NCBI GenBank assembly: GCA_002104945.1 | Contig: MCFH01000034.1 | Span: 310,001-374,000, forward strand | Direction: 5' to 3' | Origin: Piromyces finnis | Taxonomy: Eukaryota; Neocallimastigomycota; Neocallimastigomycetes; Neocallimastigales; Neocallimastigaceae | DNA length: 64,000 nucleotides | Shown here: piece after piece, positions 22,562 through 39,257 of the stretch | Numbering within the stretch: position 1 is the stretch's first letter | Layout: each line of letters begins with the position of its first letter | The notes under the pieces: model-generated | The model's input: the letters and a program-made list of their open reading frames with translations, nothing else | Database searches by the model: none | Told to the model about the DNA's origin: nothing | Made by a program: the position numbers and the translations under genes

Positions 22562-25500
22562 CTACTTTTGTTGATCTTTAGTAGAAGTGGTGGTAGTGGT
22601 GGTACTGGTGGTAACGGTGACATTTGATGTCTTTGTTTTCCCTTTTATGTCTTTATTGGCTTTATCTTTTTTATCAGATTTATTCGCATTCATTTGTTTT
22701 TCTTTTCTTTCTTTTTCTTCCTTTTCTCTCTTTTCATTTTCTAACATTTTTAGTCGTAAAGCACATCCAGATTCTTTTCCTGGTTCTGATTTCAAATGTC
22801 TTGCTAAGGCATCTGATCTTGTATAAGATTTATTACAAATCTTACAAACATACGGTCTTACCCCAGTATGTAACTTTTCATGACGCTTTAAATCATGCTT
22901 ACGACTAAAAGAGGAACTACATTTATCACAAGCAAAAGGTCTTTCTCCAATATGACTAGTTCTTATATAGGTATAATTATTGGTATATGTATTGTTGGTT
23001 CGAATATTTTTTCCATAGTCATTATACGGACTGACATACATAGATCTACTCTTTTTTGAAATTAAATTTTGGGAATTAATAATAGGTGGAGTATTATTCA
23101 TAATCGTTACGGAGGATGAATAATTTGACACAGGATTGGATTTAGGATTGGAATAGATGGAACTAATTTTTGGATTACTAAAGATATTGGTGGTACTAGA
23201 CTTTGCTTGGGTGGTTGTCGAATTGTATATATTAGCTTTATTATTTGCAGTGGAGGAATTTGAATAGATGGAAGAAGCTAAATTAACCGTAGAATCATTC
23301 ACATTTAATAAAGGATTGGCTTGAGTGGAAAGAAGATTTGAGGAATTCAAATAGGCAGCCGTATTTTCATCTGTATCCATCATATCTGATGAAAGATATT
23401 TATTAGTAGCTTGAGGTGGATGAGGAACATAAACAGAAGAGGTAGGTTGCACTTGATTGGTATGTTGATTTGATTCTTCTGTTATAGACATATTAGAATC
23501 ACTATCATTATCCTTTGGCCCATTACTATCATGACCACCTCTAGGATCAATCATACCTTTAAAAGTATCCACGGAACTTTCCGTCTTCAATTGATTTTTT
23601 GCAACGTCGGAGGTATCAACTTTAGTGTTGGCAGACTTTATTGAGCCATAATTATAATAGGAATCAAAATCAAAATTATTTTTAAGAATAATATCATCTA
23701 AAGAAATCATAGTAGAAGATGTACGATTTGGTAAAGGATAAGTAGAATCTACCGAATGATTTGACTTTTTGTTTGAAAGTGTTGGGAATAACTTTTGTGC
23801 AGGAGATAAGATAGTATTTACAGCTTCTGGATTTTCATGCTCAAGATCATTAGATATTTTGGTTAATTCTTCAGTACTATTCATGTTCATTGTTAAGTTC
23901 AATGCGTCTTTCGCTGATGAAATATTTTGTTGAAGATGATTATTTTTCGATAAAAGAGAAGATGGATTTTGTATATTAATGGACGATTTAGACATGAGAG
24001 AATAGTTTGTCAATGTATTAGGATTAATATTAAGTGAAGAATTCAAGGTAATATCACTTTTTGTATCAACTTCCATACCAATATCCGCAGTACTATGAAT
24101 AAATTCATCTTTTATAGGCTTTAATTGGGTAGGATCCGGTGTATTGGTTTCAAATTTCGAAATATCTTTCAGGGTTAACTTTTCATTGAAATTATTGTAT
24201 AACTCTTCTTTTGGTACAAATTCATTTTTAGGATCATTTCCAGGGAGTGTTTGGAGTTGAGTCATTGCTAATGGATTCATACGAACAGCATAATTTCTTG
24301 AAATATGAGGATAAGATCCAGCCTCATTAAGACCAGCTTTTTGAGGAGCTAAATTAAGGGAAGCTGCAGATATTTTTGTGGCTTGAGTTGAGCCACTATG
24401 TACTGAATTAATTGAATTAGCATGGGACATTGGATTATAGGAGCTTTGGATTGAAGGGACTCTTAAAAAGATGGTTGAACGACTATCTACGGAAGGCTTT
24501 GATTGAATGGATGATGCTGAGTCATTCATAGTTAATGTTTCTAATGAATAGAGGGTATTCGTTTCAGAGTCATCTTCCATAGAAATAAAAGAGGCTGCAT
24601 CATTCAAATCACGATAGTTCATCCATTCTGGATGATTTCTTGGTAATGATTTCTCAAAATCAGCTGACTTCATACTATTTATAGAATTTTGATGTGGAAT
24701 AATGGGTGGAAATAAATTTTGATTTGGCAAGGTCATAGACCTTTCTATTGAATTTGGATTTGTAGAAGGTGTTGAAGATGGCTTAACTTTACTCATATTA
24801 TAAATAGATTTTAACTGTTCTTGTTGAGTTAATTGTTGTCTTAATTGAAGCTTATAAAGTTTTTGATATTCTTGTTTTTGAAGAGCAATGTTTGTATTTT
24901 GATTTTGTAACATTTGTTTTATATTCTTTTCCGAAATATCTGGATTTGAAAGAGTTAAGGGTTTTTGGTTAAGAAGGTTTAAATCTGATGAAGAATTGTT
25001 GGAAGCTTGAAGAGCTAATAAACTTTCATTAGAAAGATTATTATTTTGTAATGCTATTAATTCTTCTTTAGTGATTTTTCCTAATAAATTTGAAGGTGTT
25101 TTTGCCGTTCCCAATTGAAGTAAACTTTCATTCGACAAGGTTGCATGGGATGTTAATGAATTTTGGTGTTGCAATGAATATAAGTTTTCATCAGATAAAT
25201 TATTTGGTTGAGCTGTTGATAATGTATTTTTTAATAGATTGTTTTGATAATTTCTCTGTTGTAAATTTAAAAGACTTTCTTGGGAATTATTTGAAATTGG
25301 TACAAGACCACTACCTGATGATGGCTGTACAGCAAGAATACTTTCATTTGAAAAGTTATTGTGAAGAGAAAGAATATCTTCATTGGATAAATTTTCTTGT
25401 AATGTTAATAAATCTTCATTGGATATATTAGGTGTCGATTGAAGGGTAAGAATATCTTCATTTGAAATATTATTTTGAAGTGTGAGAAGATCTTCATTCG

Positions 25501-26713
25501 AAATATTACCTTGTTGCTGAAGACTAAGCAAACTTTCAGTAGAAATATTAGTTGGTAGTTGGGTTGTCTGAGATGGGATGTTAAGAATATCTTCATTGGA
25601 TATATTATTATTACTTATTCCCAATATTGTTTTATCAGGGAGTTGATTCTGTAATGAATTTGAAGAGCTTTGATGGGAAAGACCTAATTGACTAGTAAGA
25701 GTACTAACGTTCCCATTACTATCGACACTTAATTTTCTTTGAGACGAATTTAATGCAAAAGTAGGTTGAAGATTAGAAGAATTAATTTGTTGAAGACTTA
25801 ATAAATTATTATTGGTTGCTTCATTAGGATTTCCAGGATTACCTAATGGATCCAATAAATTTGGATTTATACTTGTTTTAGCAATGTTTTGGGAAAGTAA
25901 TGTTTTGTTTGTTATTTGATTCAATAAATGTTGCTGTTGTTGCTGTTGTTGTTGAAGCGATAATAAACTTTCTTCTGGTAGAGTACCAGAATTTGCTTGT
26001 AAATTAATCAATGAGGATAAACTGTTTTGAATTTGTTTCTGTTGTTGTTGAAGGATTAATATATCTTTTGCTATATTATTTTTATTGGCATATGAAATAG
26101 AAGAAATGGTCCGAGTAGGGATGACATCATTATTTGATGCAGCTTGTTGTAATTGAAGTTGTTGTTGATATATTTGTGATTGATACTTTTTCATTTGTTG
26201 ATATTGTTGAAGTTGTTGTTGTTTATGAATTTGGTTTTGAAGTTCCTGAATTTGCTGTTGACTTTGTTGCAGTTTTTGTAATTTTTGTTGAGTAAGTTGC
26301 TGTTGATGAAGTTGTTTTTGCAATTGCAAAAGTGTTTCATTTTTCGTTATTTGTGGATTGGATAGAGAATGAGAAGCGTTTAAAGTATTAACTTTTGATG
26401 CCTGAACATTGTAAATGCCTCGATTTGACACATCCGGTCGTGGTATTGCTTGATTCCATGAATGTAACTTTGCCATGGCATTCATTGCTTGATTTCTTGA
26501 TAGAAATGATGAAATACGTGTTGGTAACACTGGTTCTTGACTTTCATTTGAAGAAACAGTTAAATCATTGGTTAGAGATGAATTCATTGTAAAATTTGTA
26601 GATTCTTCTGAATTCAAAGAAGAATAGTTAACCGATCTTGTTGAGGATGGCAATGATGAAGGTATTGAATTCATGGTTAAAGGTATTGAATTTAAATTAT
26701 TATTTCCATTCAT
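22562..26713 (-). CDS. Crz1-like C2H2 zinc-finger transcription factor, 1383 aa, intronless
   Basis: A single uninterrupted frame from ATG 26713 to the stop at 22562. Near the C-terminus (about residues 1255-1315) are two C2H2 fingers in tandem: FACDKCSSSFSRKHDLKRH and YVCKICNKSYTRSDALARH, joined by a TGVRP linker, followed by KSEPGKESGC, a tail like the one after the last finger of fungal Crz1/Prz1. Those proteins are nuclear activators dephosphorylated by calcineurin. The finger region starts GERPFACDKC, also Crz1-like. The N-terminal 1,200 residues are disordered: Ser/Asn-rich, a Gln-rich block at about residues 128-265, and an array of repeats of the form SNE-[DS]-[IL]-L-x-LQ at about 243-570. 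The very C-terminus is Lys/Glu-rich, then poly-Thr. I could not point to a clear PxIxIT calcineurin dock. No introns in 4.15 kb is unusual here, where most neighbours have several. Confidence 0.75.
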   Translation of the reverse strand: MNGNNNLNSIPLTMNSIPSSLPSSTRSVNYSSLNSEESTNFTMNSSLTNDLTVSSNESQEPVLPTRISSFLSRNQAMNAMAKLHSWNQAIPRPDVSNRGIYNVQASKVNTLNASHSLSNPQITKNETLLQLQKQLHQQQLTQQKLQKLQQSQQQIQELQNQIHKQQQLQQYQQMKKYQSQIYQQQLQLQQAASNNDVIPTRTISSISYANKNNIAKDILILQQQQKQIQNSLSSLINLQANSGTLPEESLLSLQQQQQQQQHLLNQITNKTLLSQNIAKTSINPNLLDPLGNPGNPNEATNNNLLSLQQINSSNLQPTFALNSSQRKLSVDSNGNVSTLTSQLGLSHQSSSNSLQNQLPDKTILGISNNNISNEDILNIPSQTTQLPTNISTESLLSLQQQGNISNEDLLTLQNNISNEDILTLQSTPNISNEDLLTLQENLSNEDILSLHNNFSNESILAVQPSSGSGLVPISNNSQESLLNLQQRNYQNNLLKNTLSTAQPNNLSDENLYSLQHQNSLTSHATLSNESLLQLGTAKTPSNLLGKITKEELIALQNNNLSNESLLALQASNNSSSDLNLLNQKPLTLSNPDISEKNIKQMLQNQNTNIALQKQEYQKLYKLQLRQQLTQQEQLKSIYNMSKVKPSSTPSTNPNSIERSMTLPNQNLFPPIIPHQNSINSMKSADFEKSLPRNHPEWMNYRDLNDAASFISMEDDSETNTLYSLETLTMNDSASSIQSKPSVDSRSTIFLRVPSIQSSYNPMSHANSINSVHSGSTQATKISAASLNLAPQKAGLNEAGSYPHISRNYAVRMNPLAMTQLQTLPGNDPKNEFVPKEELYNNFNEKLTLKDISKFETNTPDPTQLKPIKDEFIHSTADIGMEVDTKSDITLNSSLNINPNTLTNYSLMSKSSINIQNPSSLLSKNNHLQQNISSAKDALNLTMNMNSTEELTKISNDLEHENPEAVNTILSPAQKLFPTLSNKKSNHSVDSTYPLPNRTSSTMISLDDIILKNNFDFDSYYNYGSIKSANTKVDTSDVAKNQLKTESSVDTFKGMIDPRGGHDSNGPKDNDSDSNMSITEESNQHTNQVQPTSSVYVPHPPQATNKYLSSDMMDTDENTAAYLNSSNLLSTQANPLLNVNDSTVNLASSIYSNSSTANNKANIYNSTTTQAKSSTTNIFSNPKISSIYSNPKSNPVSNYSSSVTIMNNTPPIINSQNLISKKSRSMYVSPYNDYGKNIRTNNTYTNNYTYIRTSHIGERPFACDKCSSSFSRKHDLKRHEKLHTGVRPYVCKICNKSYTRSDALARHLKSEPGKESGCALRLKMLENEKREKEEKERKEKQMNANKSDKKDKANKDIKGKTKTSNVTVTTSTTTTTTSTKDQQK

Positions 26714-29700
26714 GATTATTTCTGTTTTCTTTTTAAAAAAAAATGCGTTGAATGAAATTAAATCTTTTTGAATATAAAGTATTATAAAATAATAATCTTT
26801 GATGATAGTAATATAATTATATATATATTAACTTTTTTTTTTACTTTTATAAATTAAAATTTACAAATATATATAAAGTAATTTATGACATATCCAATTG
26901 GTATTCATTGAAAATGGTAATATTTATTCTTTTAATTTCTTGATTAAAACTTTATTAAAATTTTTTAACTATTTGAAATGTGTGTTTTATTAATGTTAAT
27001 CTGCATAATCATTTAAATTGAATAAATATTAAAAATAAATATTTATATTTATTGTTAAATATTATAATTTATACTTTGATATTTTATAATAAAAACAACC
27101 ATTACCTTTATACAATATAATAATTAATAATTAATTGTAGATGAGTATTTAATAATATTGAATAAATAATTTTATATTTTGATTATTTTTATTGATTAAT
27201 AATAGAAAGCATTACAAAAAAAATATGAATTAGAAATGGGTTGAATATTTAATCATTATTGCTTGTTATTTTAATAATAAATATAACAATTTATTTATGA
27301 AAATAGTAATTTAATTATGATATTATAAAGTAATTATGAATAAGCAATTTATTACTGATTGTGTAAATGATACTGATTATTGAATAAGATAAATCCTGTT
27401 ATAAATTATTTATGATAATATCTACTTGATATATATATATATATTTATGTTTTTGTTCTATTTATGATTATTTCCTTTTTTATTTATTCAAATATATTCA
27501 TTTTTATAAATTTTATAAAATTGAGCTGATAAAATTTTTACAGGAATAAAAAGAAATATGAGCAATCTTTGTATAATATTTTTCTCAATTCCTTTATGTT
27601 TATAATATATGTGTTATTTCAGTTCTAACGATTAATATGATAATATGGTAATATTTATAATAAATACTAATTTCCTTAAATTAATAATAGTTTGGTACCA
27701 CTAAATTTTTATTTTTATTTGAATTTTAATCAAATATTTTCTTGATAATATTTTATTTTTTTTATATTGTATATGGTGTATATGTATTATAGATTTTGTT
27801 ATTATTTTTTGTTCATGTTATAAATGTTCTTTAGATATTACTGATAGAGTTTTTTTTTTTTTTTTAACTAAGAGGTATTTTTCATTTATATAATATTTCT
27901 TATACACTATAAAAACTTTTTTTAACTTAAATTAACAATCTAAAAAATAATTATTCTATTCTATAAAATTAGTACATGTATATATTTCCTTTTTTTTTTT
28001 TTTTTTAATTAAAAAAAGGAAAGAATGGTATTAAATTTATAAAACGATATATGAATATTATTAATATTTGTTTGTTTTTTGATTTTGTTATATTGAATTA
28101 TTGTTTTTTTTTTTTTTTTTTTTTTGACTTTACAAATATAAAGTTTTATTAATAAATGAAAAGGTATGAAATAAAACCATTAACAAACAAACATTAACAA
28201 ATATACATGAAATTAAGATTAAATTTACTGATTTTTTAACAATTTATACAATAAAAAAAAAAAAAAAAAAAAAAGATAAAATATATATATAATAAATTAA
28301 TTACTTTAAATAATAAAAAAAAAAAAAAGTAGGTATTAATTTTAATTTATTATTTTTAATATAATAAATATAGTTTGTGGTTGATAATAATATAATATTT
28401 TTTTTTAAAAAAGGAACCATTCAACTATTAAAAAAGAATAGATATTAAAAAAATTATATTTAATAATTTAGTTTAGAGAAGGATAATTAAATATATTATT
28501 CCTTTTTTAAAAAAAAAAAACGGATGAATTAAAGAAAAACTCTAATACTATTCATTACTAATTTTCAACAATAAAGGCTCATTAAGTTTTTATCTATTTA
28601 TTCTTTATCAAAAAAAAAAATACCCTTTTTCCTTTTATAATACTATTATTAAGAAAAAAAAAAAACTCTTATTTATTATTAATTATTAATATTAAATATA
28701 GAATATATCGATATATATAGAATAATAAAATAATAGTTTGTTTTTTTTTTCCTTATTATTTAAATAGTATTATATTTATATATTAATGCTTAAAAATTGG
28801 TACCATCATACCAGAAAAAAACAAGCAACATAAAAAAAGGTTTTCCTACATTCATTGATGGTATAATGAATTAACATTTTATATATTAAGAATGTGATTT
28901 ATTATATGAACAATATATTTAATTAATAAAGATTTAATATCCAATTCATATAATATCACATATCAATAATATATTAAATTTATTAAAATAGTGTATTTTT
29001 GATATTTTAATTCTATAAATTAATATAATAGGTTGTGGAATTAAATTAAAAAATGAAAAAGTAATTTAATATAAATTAATCATTGTAGAATATAATGTTA
29101 AATAGATATAAAAAAAATTTTATTTTTTTATATAATAAATTAAATAATTAAATTAAAATTTAATATTAAAATATATTTTAATATAATATATTTAATCCTT
29201 TTCCATTTATTGGAGTATAAATGCTTTTATATTATTCTTTTTTAATTAAATCTTGTAATGAATTTTTTTATATATATCCTGAAATATTAAATTGCTATCA
29301 AGATAATATAAAAAAAAAAGTAGTAGAAATACAGCAACTACTCATGTAGGATTATAAATGCACTTTTTTTTGAATGCCTTATTTTAAAAAGAAAATAATT
29401 TATAAAAAGAATAATAAATTTACAATAGTATTAAAAAAATAAAATTTATAACTATAAAAAATTTAAACTACCATTTTAAATCATAATTTTAAATTAAACA
29501 AAAGAATATTCCTAATCTATAATCTATACCAGTTCATGATGTATTATTCAGAGAAAATTAATATATATTGAATTTTATTATATAGAATAATATATAAAGT
29601 AATATAATTAATTATATTGTAATATATATTATAAATAAATGGAATGAACTAGACTCAATAATTAAATAATATATATATAACTAGGTGTATTACTAATTAC

Positions 29701-30481
29701 CTATAAATGTAAATCTTTCTTTTCTATCCATACTAACTTTATAATTTAGTTGAAATGGATTTTGTAGCTTTCACTAAATAAAAGTAAAAGTAATTATTTT
29801 AAAGCATGATGGAAGAATCATATCCTATTTATTTATTTATTTATTTTTTTTTTTGTTGATAAATATACTAATTAATTATACATCAAAGTTTAAAATGCTT
29901 GAAGATTATTCATTAATAAAAAAAATTAAAAATAAGCTTTTATTTTAAATTAACATATAAATTATAATAATAAAAAATATATAAAAAAAGGTTTATTATC
30001 TGGGAATTTTGTTAAACCTTTTTTTCATATATAATAATAAGTTTATATATTTCCAAAAAAAAAATTAAATCTGTGTAAATCATTTTAAAATTAAAAAATT
30101 GTGTAACGTTTCATAAAATAAAGTAATATAAATTATTATTATAATAAATAAGGTTTATTCATATGATAAGAAAAAATAAAAATAATACTGGTAGGTGATT
30201 ATTACCTACAAATTTCTATACCTATAAATTATTTTAATATGTCTTTATATATTGTATTAATATGCCTATTATGTTGCTCTATTAAACTCTATTATATAAT
30301 ATATTCATTTTCTATTATTAATTAACTTATTACAATAAAATAAAATGATGAAATATAATAAAATAGAATAATAAAACTAAATGAATTTAATTTATTTATT
30401 ATTTATTAAAATTTATGATAATTAATATATTTGTTGATTTGGATACAAAAAAAGTATTTAGTTAATTATTCATTCACTCAT

Positions 30482-30528
<47 letters not shown>

Positions 30529-30617
30529 CTTATTTGTTTATTTATCTATCTATTTATTTATTTATTTATTTATTTATTTGTTTGTTTATTTATTTATTTA
30601 TTTATTTACTTATTTGT

Positions 30618-30660
<43 letters not shown>

Positions 30661-31542
30661 TTTGTTTATTTATTTATTTATTTATCCTTTTAATAAAAAA
30701 ACAGTTTTATATGGAAAAATTGAAAATTAAGGTTTAAATTATTAAAAGATTGATTGTAAAAGGTTAAAAGAAAATAGTAATTTTGTATTAAATGTAAAGG
30801 AATAAGTTAGCCTTATAAATTTTATTTAAACGTTAATTAAAACAAAAAATAAAATAATAAAATCTTTTTTTTTTAAAAAAAGTACTACTTTTACTAAATA
30901 TTATAAATATTAATAAAACAAAATATATATCAAATCACCTAGCGTAATTCTTATATTTGTATAATTAATAAATATATAAATCGTTTATTATTTATTTAAT
31001 ATGAATTATAATAATAATAATAATAATTGTATTATATTAATCCTTTTTTTGATTACTATTTAACAATTATATCAATACTTTAATATAGTTTTGAGTTATA
31101 TATATCAATTTATTATAAAAAGTGCTAATAAAAATTCATCCTTTAAATATTTAAATATATTAATATTTAAAGCTGGGATGTTAAAGAATAATTATTAATT
31201 GTATTTAAAAATATATCAAAAAAAAAAAAAAAAAAAAAAAGAGGAAAAAACAATTTTTAATTAAACAAAAAATTTTATATAACTTTTTATTTAAAAATAC
31301 TTTATATATTTTAAAACTTTATAATAAAAAAAGAATATATAGATAAAAAAAATAGTATTAGTATAAAATAGAAAAAATATTTAACAATAAGAAAAAAATA
31401 AATATTCATTATTGCATTATTAATTGTATACAAAACTATATATGTTTATCTAAAACGATAGAGAAATTAATGATATTATTTTATATTAATTTTTTCTTTT
31501 TAATATTTTTGAAAATCATATATATCATACACCTATATTCTT
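26714..31542. other. Gene-free stretch of about 4.8 kb with simple-sequence tracts
   Basis: No coding exon, RNA gene or transposon protein was recognised on either strand. It contains many poly-A/T runs (for example T18 near 28105 and A20 near 31217) and a TTTA tract (30481-30684). It lies upstream of the zinc-finger gene and downstream of the axonemal gene, so it probably carries that gene's promoter. Confidence 0.5.
30481..30684. repeat. (TTTA)n tetranucleotide tract of about 204 nt
   Basis: Imperfect TTTA repeats, interrupted by TTTG, CTTA and ATCT variants. The interruptions form a partly repeated higher-order pattern: ACTTATTTGTTT occurs twice, about 78 nt apart. Confidence 0.95.
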
Positions 31543-32828
31543 TTATGATTTTGTTGATTTAGCATATTCTCTAAGTTTACTTTTATTAATTCTTTGCATA
31601 GTTTTATCAGACAATGAACCATAAGTTTGTCCTACCTCATTCTTAAAACCTTATTTTATTAATATTATTTGAATAAATTTATGAGATATTTATTAAAGTC
31701 TTTCTTTGAATATTAATATATAAATATATAAATATATTTATAATAAATACCTGGTAGATAACCAGTATAACCTGGAATAGGATTTTTAATAGTTAAATTA
31801 ATTTTCTTTTCTTTTGGTCTTATTAATGTATATGGATCGTAATCAGGGGGTGGTGTTTGAAATTGATCAATAGCTTTTGTAGAATTTCTTGAATCTATAT
31901 TTCAATATTTAAAATTATTATGATTGATAAACGTAAAAAAAAAAAAACAATGAATATATATAATATAAGATAATATAATTTTTTATAAATAATCCTTTTT
32001 TTTTAAAAAAAATGGTATATTATTGTATTCATTATAAAAATGATTAAAAAAATATTTACAAGATTCTCCAAAGTAATTTTTAATATATGGAACATGTCCT
32101 TGATATCCAGCAATAAAATATTTTTGTGGGTGATTTTTTGGAAGTTTATATGCAGACATATCTTCTAACAATTCAGGATCATGTCTTGTATTATATGATA
32201 TTTTGACATTGCGAGCTGTAGTAGGATCAACTGGTGTTGGATGAACATTATCAATAATATTTTGTACAGCATATGTATTTTCTCTATTTTTTTGAATATA
32301 ATTGAACTCTGCCATAGCTTTTTGATTGCATTCCATAAATGATTTACCAAATTGATCTTTCGAAAGTGTGACAAATCCTTTTATTTTAATAATATTCGAT
32401 CATTTTTATATTAATTTGAATATTTGTTTTTAATATATAGATATATATACATTATATACATTATAAAAACATAATAGATATAATTAAATATAAAATTTTA
32501 TGTTTAATTTTTAATTAAAAAAAATAATACCTTGGTATCCTGGAATTGGAGGGAATATGGTTTTTCTATCATCATCACTTCCTTTTCTAAAGTCAACTTT
32601 CTTTTGCCATGGTAATGAACATTCAACTTCTTTAATTTTTTGATTATATGTATCTTGTTCTTTTAAACGTTTTTCCTTAAGTTTTGCATTTCTTTGAAGA
32701 CATGGATCGTTTGCAACTATTTTTTTTGTTAATGAACAATAGGTTTCACCAAATGAATCCATCATTGATGGAACAAATCCTGTATATCCTGAAGTGGCAA
32801 AATATTTTGTTTCATCTAATATACCCAT
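31543..32828 (-). CDS. CIMIP2-like (DUF2475) axonemal microtubule-inner protein with four repeats
   Basis: Start ATG 32828, stop 31543-31545. Four main exons join in frame at CAA G|GA, TCT T|AT and CCA G|GT. The product holds four copies of the DUF2475/FAM166 signature: GYTGFVPSMMDSFGETY, GYQGFVTLSKDQFGKSF, GYQGHVPYIKNYFGESY and GYTGYLPGFKNEVGQTYG. The first, third and fourth follow the GYxGxxP plus FGxTY-like pattern, and the first and last occur near the two ends of the protein. Family members (CIMIP2A/B/C) sit inside doublet microtubules of motile cilia and flagella. The rest is charged and probably extended, without membrane or catalytic motifs. Its presence implies a motile flagellated stage. 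Size, about 280 residues, is in the family range; assignment is strong for the family, not for a specific paralogue. Confidence 0.8.
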
Positions 32829-34785
32829 TTTGATTCTGATATTTTATATTGAAATGAAACTAACAAAATGTTGATTCTATTTAGGATTAATATAAAATTT
32901 TGATCTTTTTAATTTGAGTTATAATTAAAAAATAAAAAAAGATATTTATTTATATGAATAGTATTAACTTTTTTCTTATTTATTATTATTATTATTATAA
33001 TCAAATGTATTAAATAAAATGGTAAAATGTAAAATAATTAAAAATAAAATGAAATATAAAAGTTAAGTTAGAATTATTATATCCACTATTGTCATCTATC
33101 ATCTACAATATTTTTGATAATTTAAAAAATAATAGTTAATCTTATTATATTTAAAGTTTGTGGGAGTCTACAGATAAAAATAAAAATTAAATCATTTTCA
33201 TTTATATATTTAGAAGTCATTTATTATATTTATAATAAAATTAAAACTTTATTTTTATTATATTATTTAAAAAAAAATTAAAAAGATTGCTAATAGTATT
33301 TTTTGTTATATATATTTAATGTTACTTTTTCCTTTCTAGTTAATTACTTTATAATAAAATATATATATTAGAGTTTTTCTAAATATATACAATATGTTTT
33401 TTTTTCTTTTTTAAATAGTTGCTTCTCATCATTAAAAATTCTAAATATTTAATTCATAAAAATTTTTTTTCTTCTTAAAAAAAAGAAAGTCATACAATTT
33501 CTTTTGTTTTAAATAAATGTTGACTGATATTTATTATTTTAAAATCATTATTAAATTATATATGCTAATTATAAAGAAATTATATAAAGAATAAATGAAG
33601 CTATTAAATAATTTTTATAGAAATTAATATTAAAAGAGAACATATAGAAATAGAAATAGCATAAAACGATAAAAGGATGTTTTATAATATTTATTATTAA
33701 TTGATTTTAACATTTAAACAACTTGATGGGATTATGTTACTATGCTATTATCTTTTATTCTTCTGATAATAGAAAAAATTAATAATGGTTTATTTTCAAA
33801 ATTAAATAAATAAGAATGAAAGGATAATAACATTTTTAAATTATGTATTCTTTAAAACGCAAAGTATTATTTTTTTAATTTCTGTTTTTTAAACTTAACT
33901 GAATTCTCAATAAGTTATTTTAATATTTCTTTACATAATTTAGATAATATTTCATCATCGATTTAAATAAAATATTATTATATTGCTACTATGCTTTAAT
34001 CTTATCATTTCAAATTTATAATATGTGTTTATAACTTTGGGATAGGATTTTAATAAAAAAAACTGTTCAATTCCAATATTCTCTCTTTTTTTTTTTTTTA
34101 GATTATTCTTTTTCAATTTTTAAATTTTAATTAGTTTTTATCAATCCTCCATTCGAAATAAAATTATTAATATTGTGTTGATAAATTTTTGCTGTGACAT
34201 ACATTAATTAATTTAATGTATTAAGAATGTATTACGTTGTAAAATATTAAAGTAAATAAATAAATAAATAAATAAAAAATAAATAAATAAATAAATAAAT
34301 AAATAAATCAAAATTAAATAATCTTAAATTAAAAATTAAATAAATAGAGTTCTTTGTTTAACTTTTTTTTTTTTATTAAATAAATAATATTATTATATAA
34401 AAATTATCTTTATTTTTAGTATTTTGAAAGACTTGAATAATACAATTTTATATAAAAAAGTTAATATTAATTTATTTAATTAATTCTGTTTTATTGAAAA
34501 GGAAAGAAAAGGTTAGTATAACAATTAATAATATTTGTATATATTATTAATTGAATTCTCCTATATATATATAGAAATAAAACAGATAAACAAATATTTT
34601 TTTTTACTATTTAACTAAAAAAAAAAAAAAAAAAAACAGTAATAAACCTTTTTATTTTAAACCAATTCATTAATAATATTTCATATTTTTATTTGTTTTT
34701 GTATTTTTGTTTTTATATACTTATATCCAACAGGATAAATAAAAACCATTTCTTAGAAAATTTTGAATAAATAATATATAAATAA
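32829..34785. other. Divergent intergenic region between the axonemal gene and SEC23
   Basis: About 2 kb of very A/T-rich sequence between oppositely directed genes, so it should hold both promoters. It contains an AAAT tract at about 34252-34308. No coding exon was recognised. Confidence 0.5.
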
Positions 34786-38767
<3,982 letters not shown>

Positions 38768-39226
38768 ATATATAAAGCAAAATAAAAATAAATAAAAAAT
38801 AAAATAAAAAAATAAAAAAATTAATACAAAAAAAAAAAAAAAAAAAAAAATCATTATCCGTTGATCCATTAGAAAATGTCATTTAATAAAAAATAAGCAA
38901 TAATTAAAATAATAAAAATAAAAAAATAAAAAAAAAAGCATTAAAAATTTTACAATATAAAAAAAGGAAAGGAGAAAAAAAAAAGGACTTTTTATCCTAA
39001 TAATGTAAAACACTATAAAACTAATAAAAAATATATATATATATAAATATTACAAGATAAAATGAAATCCATTCATAATACTTTTTAAACCTATAAAAGA
39101 TAAATATATAAAGCCATATATTTCTTTTTTTTTTTTTTTTTAATTAGAACATGAAGAAAATAATATTTATAAAAGATACACAAAAGATTATTTATATCAA
39201 AAAACAAAACGAAAATAAAAATTATC

Positions 39227-39257
<31 letters not shown>

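Noticed and set aside
22624-22908. Phe/Leu-rich open frame antisense to the zinc-finger gene
   Set aside because: Antisense of the Lys/Glu-rich C-terminal tail and fingers; hydrophobicity is an artefact of the complement.
30431-30730. Open frame of 99 codons rich in Tyr/Leu/Ile/Phe
   Set aside because: It is the translation of the TTTA microsatellite; no coding signal apart from absence of stops.
26714-31542. Possible centromere-like or subtelomeric segment
   Set aside because: Only length and A/T content suggest it; other intergenic regions have the same composition, so there is no specific support.
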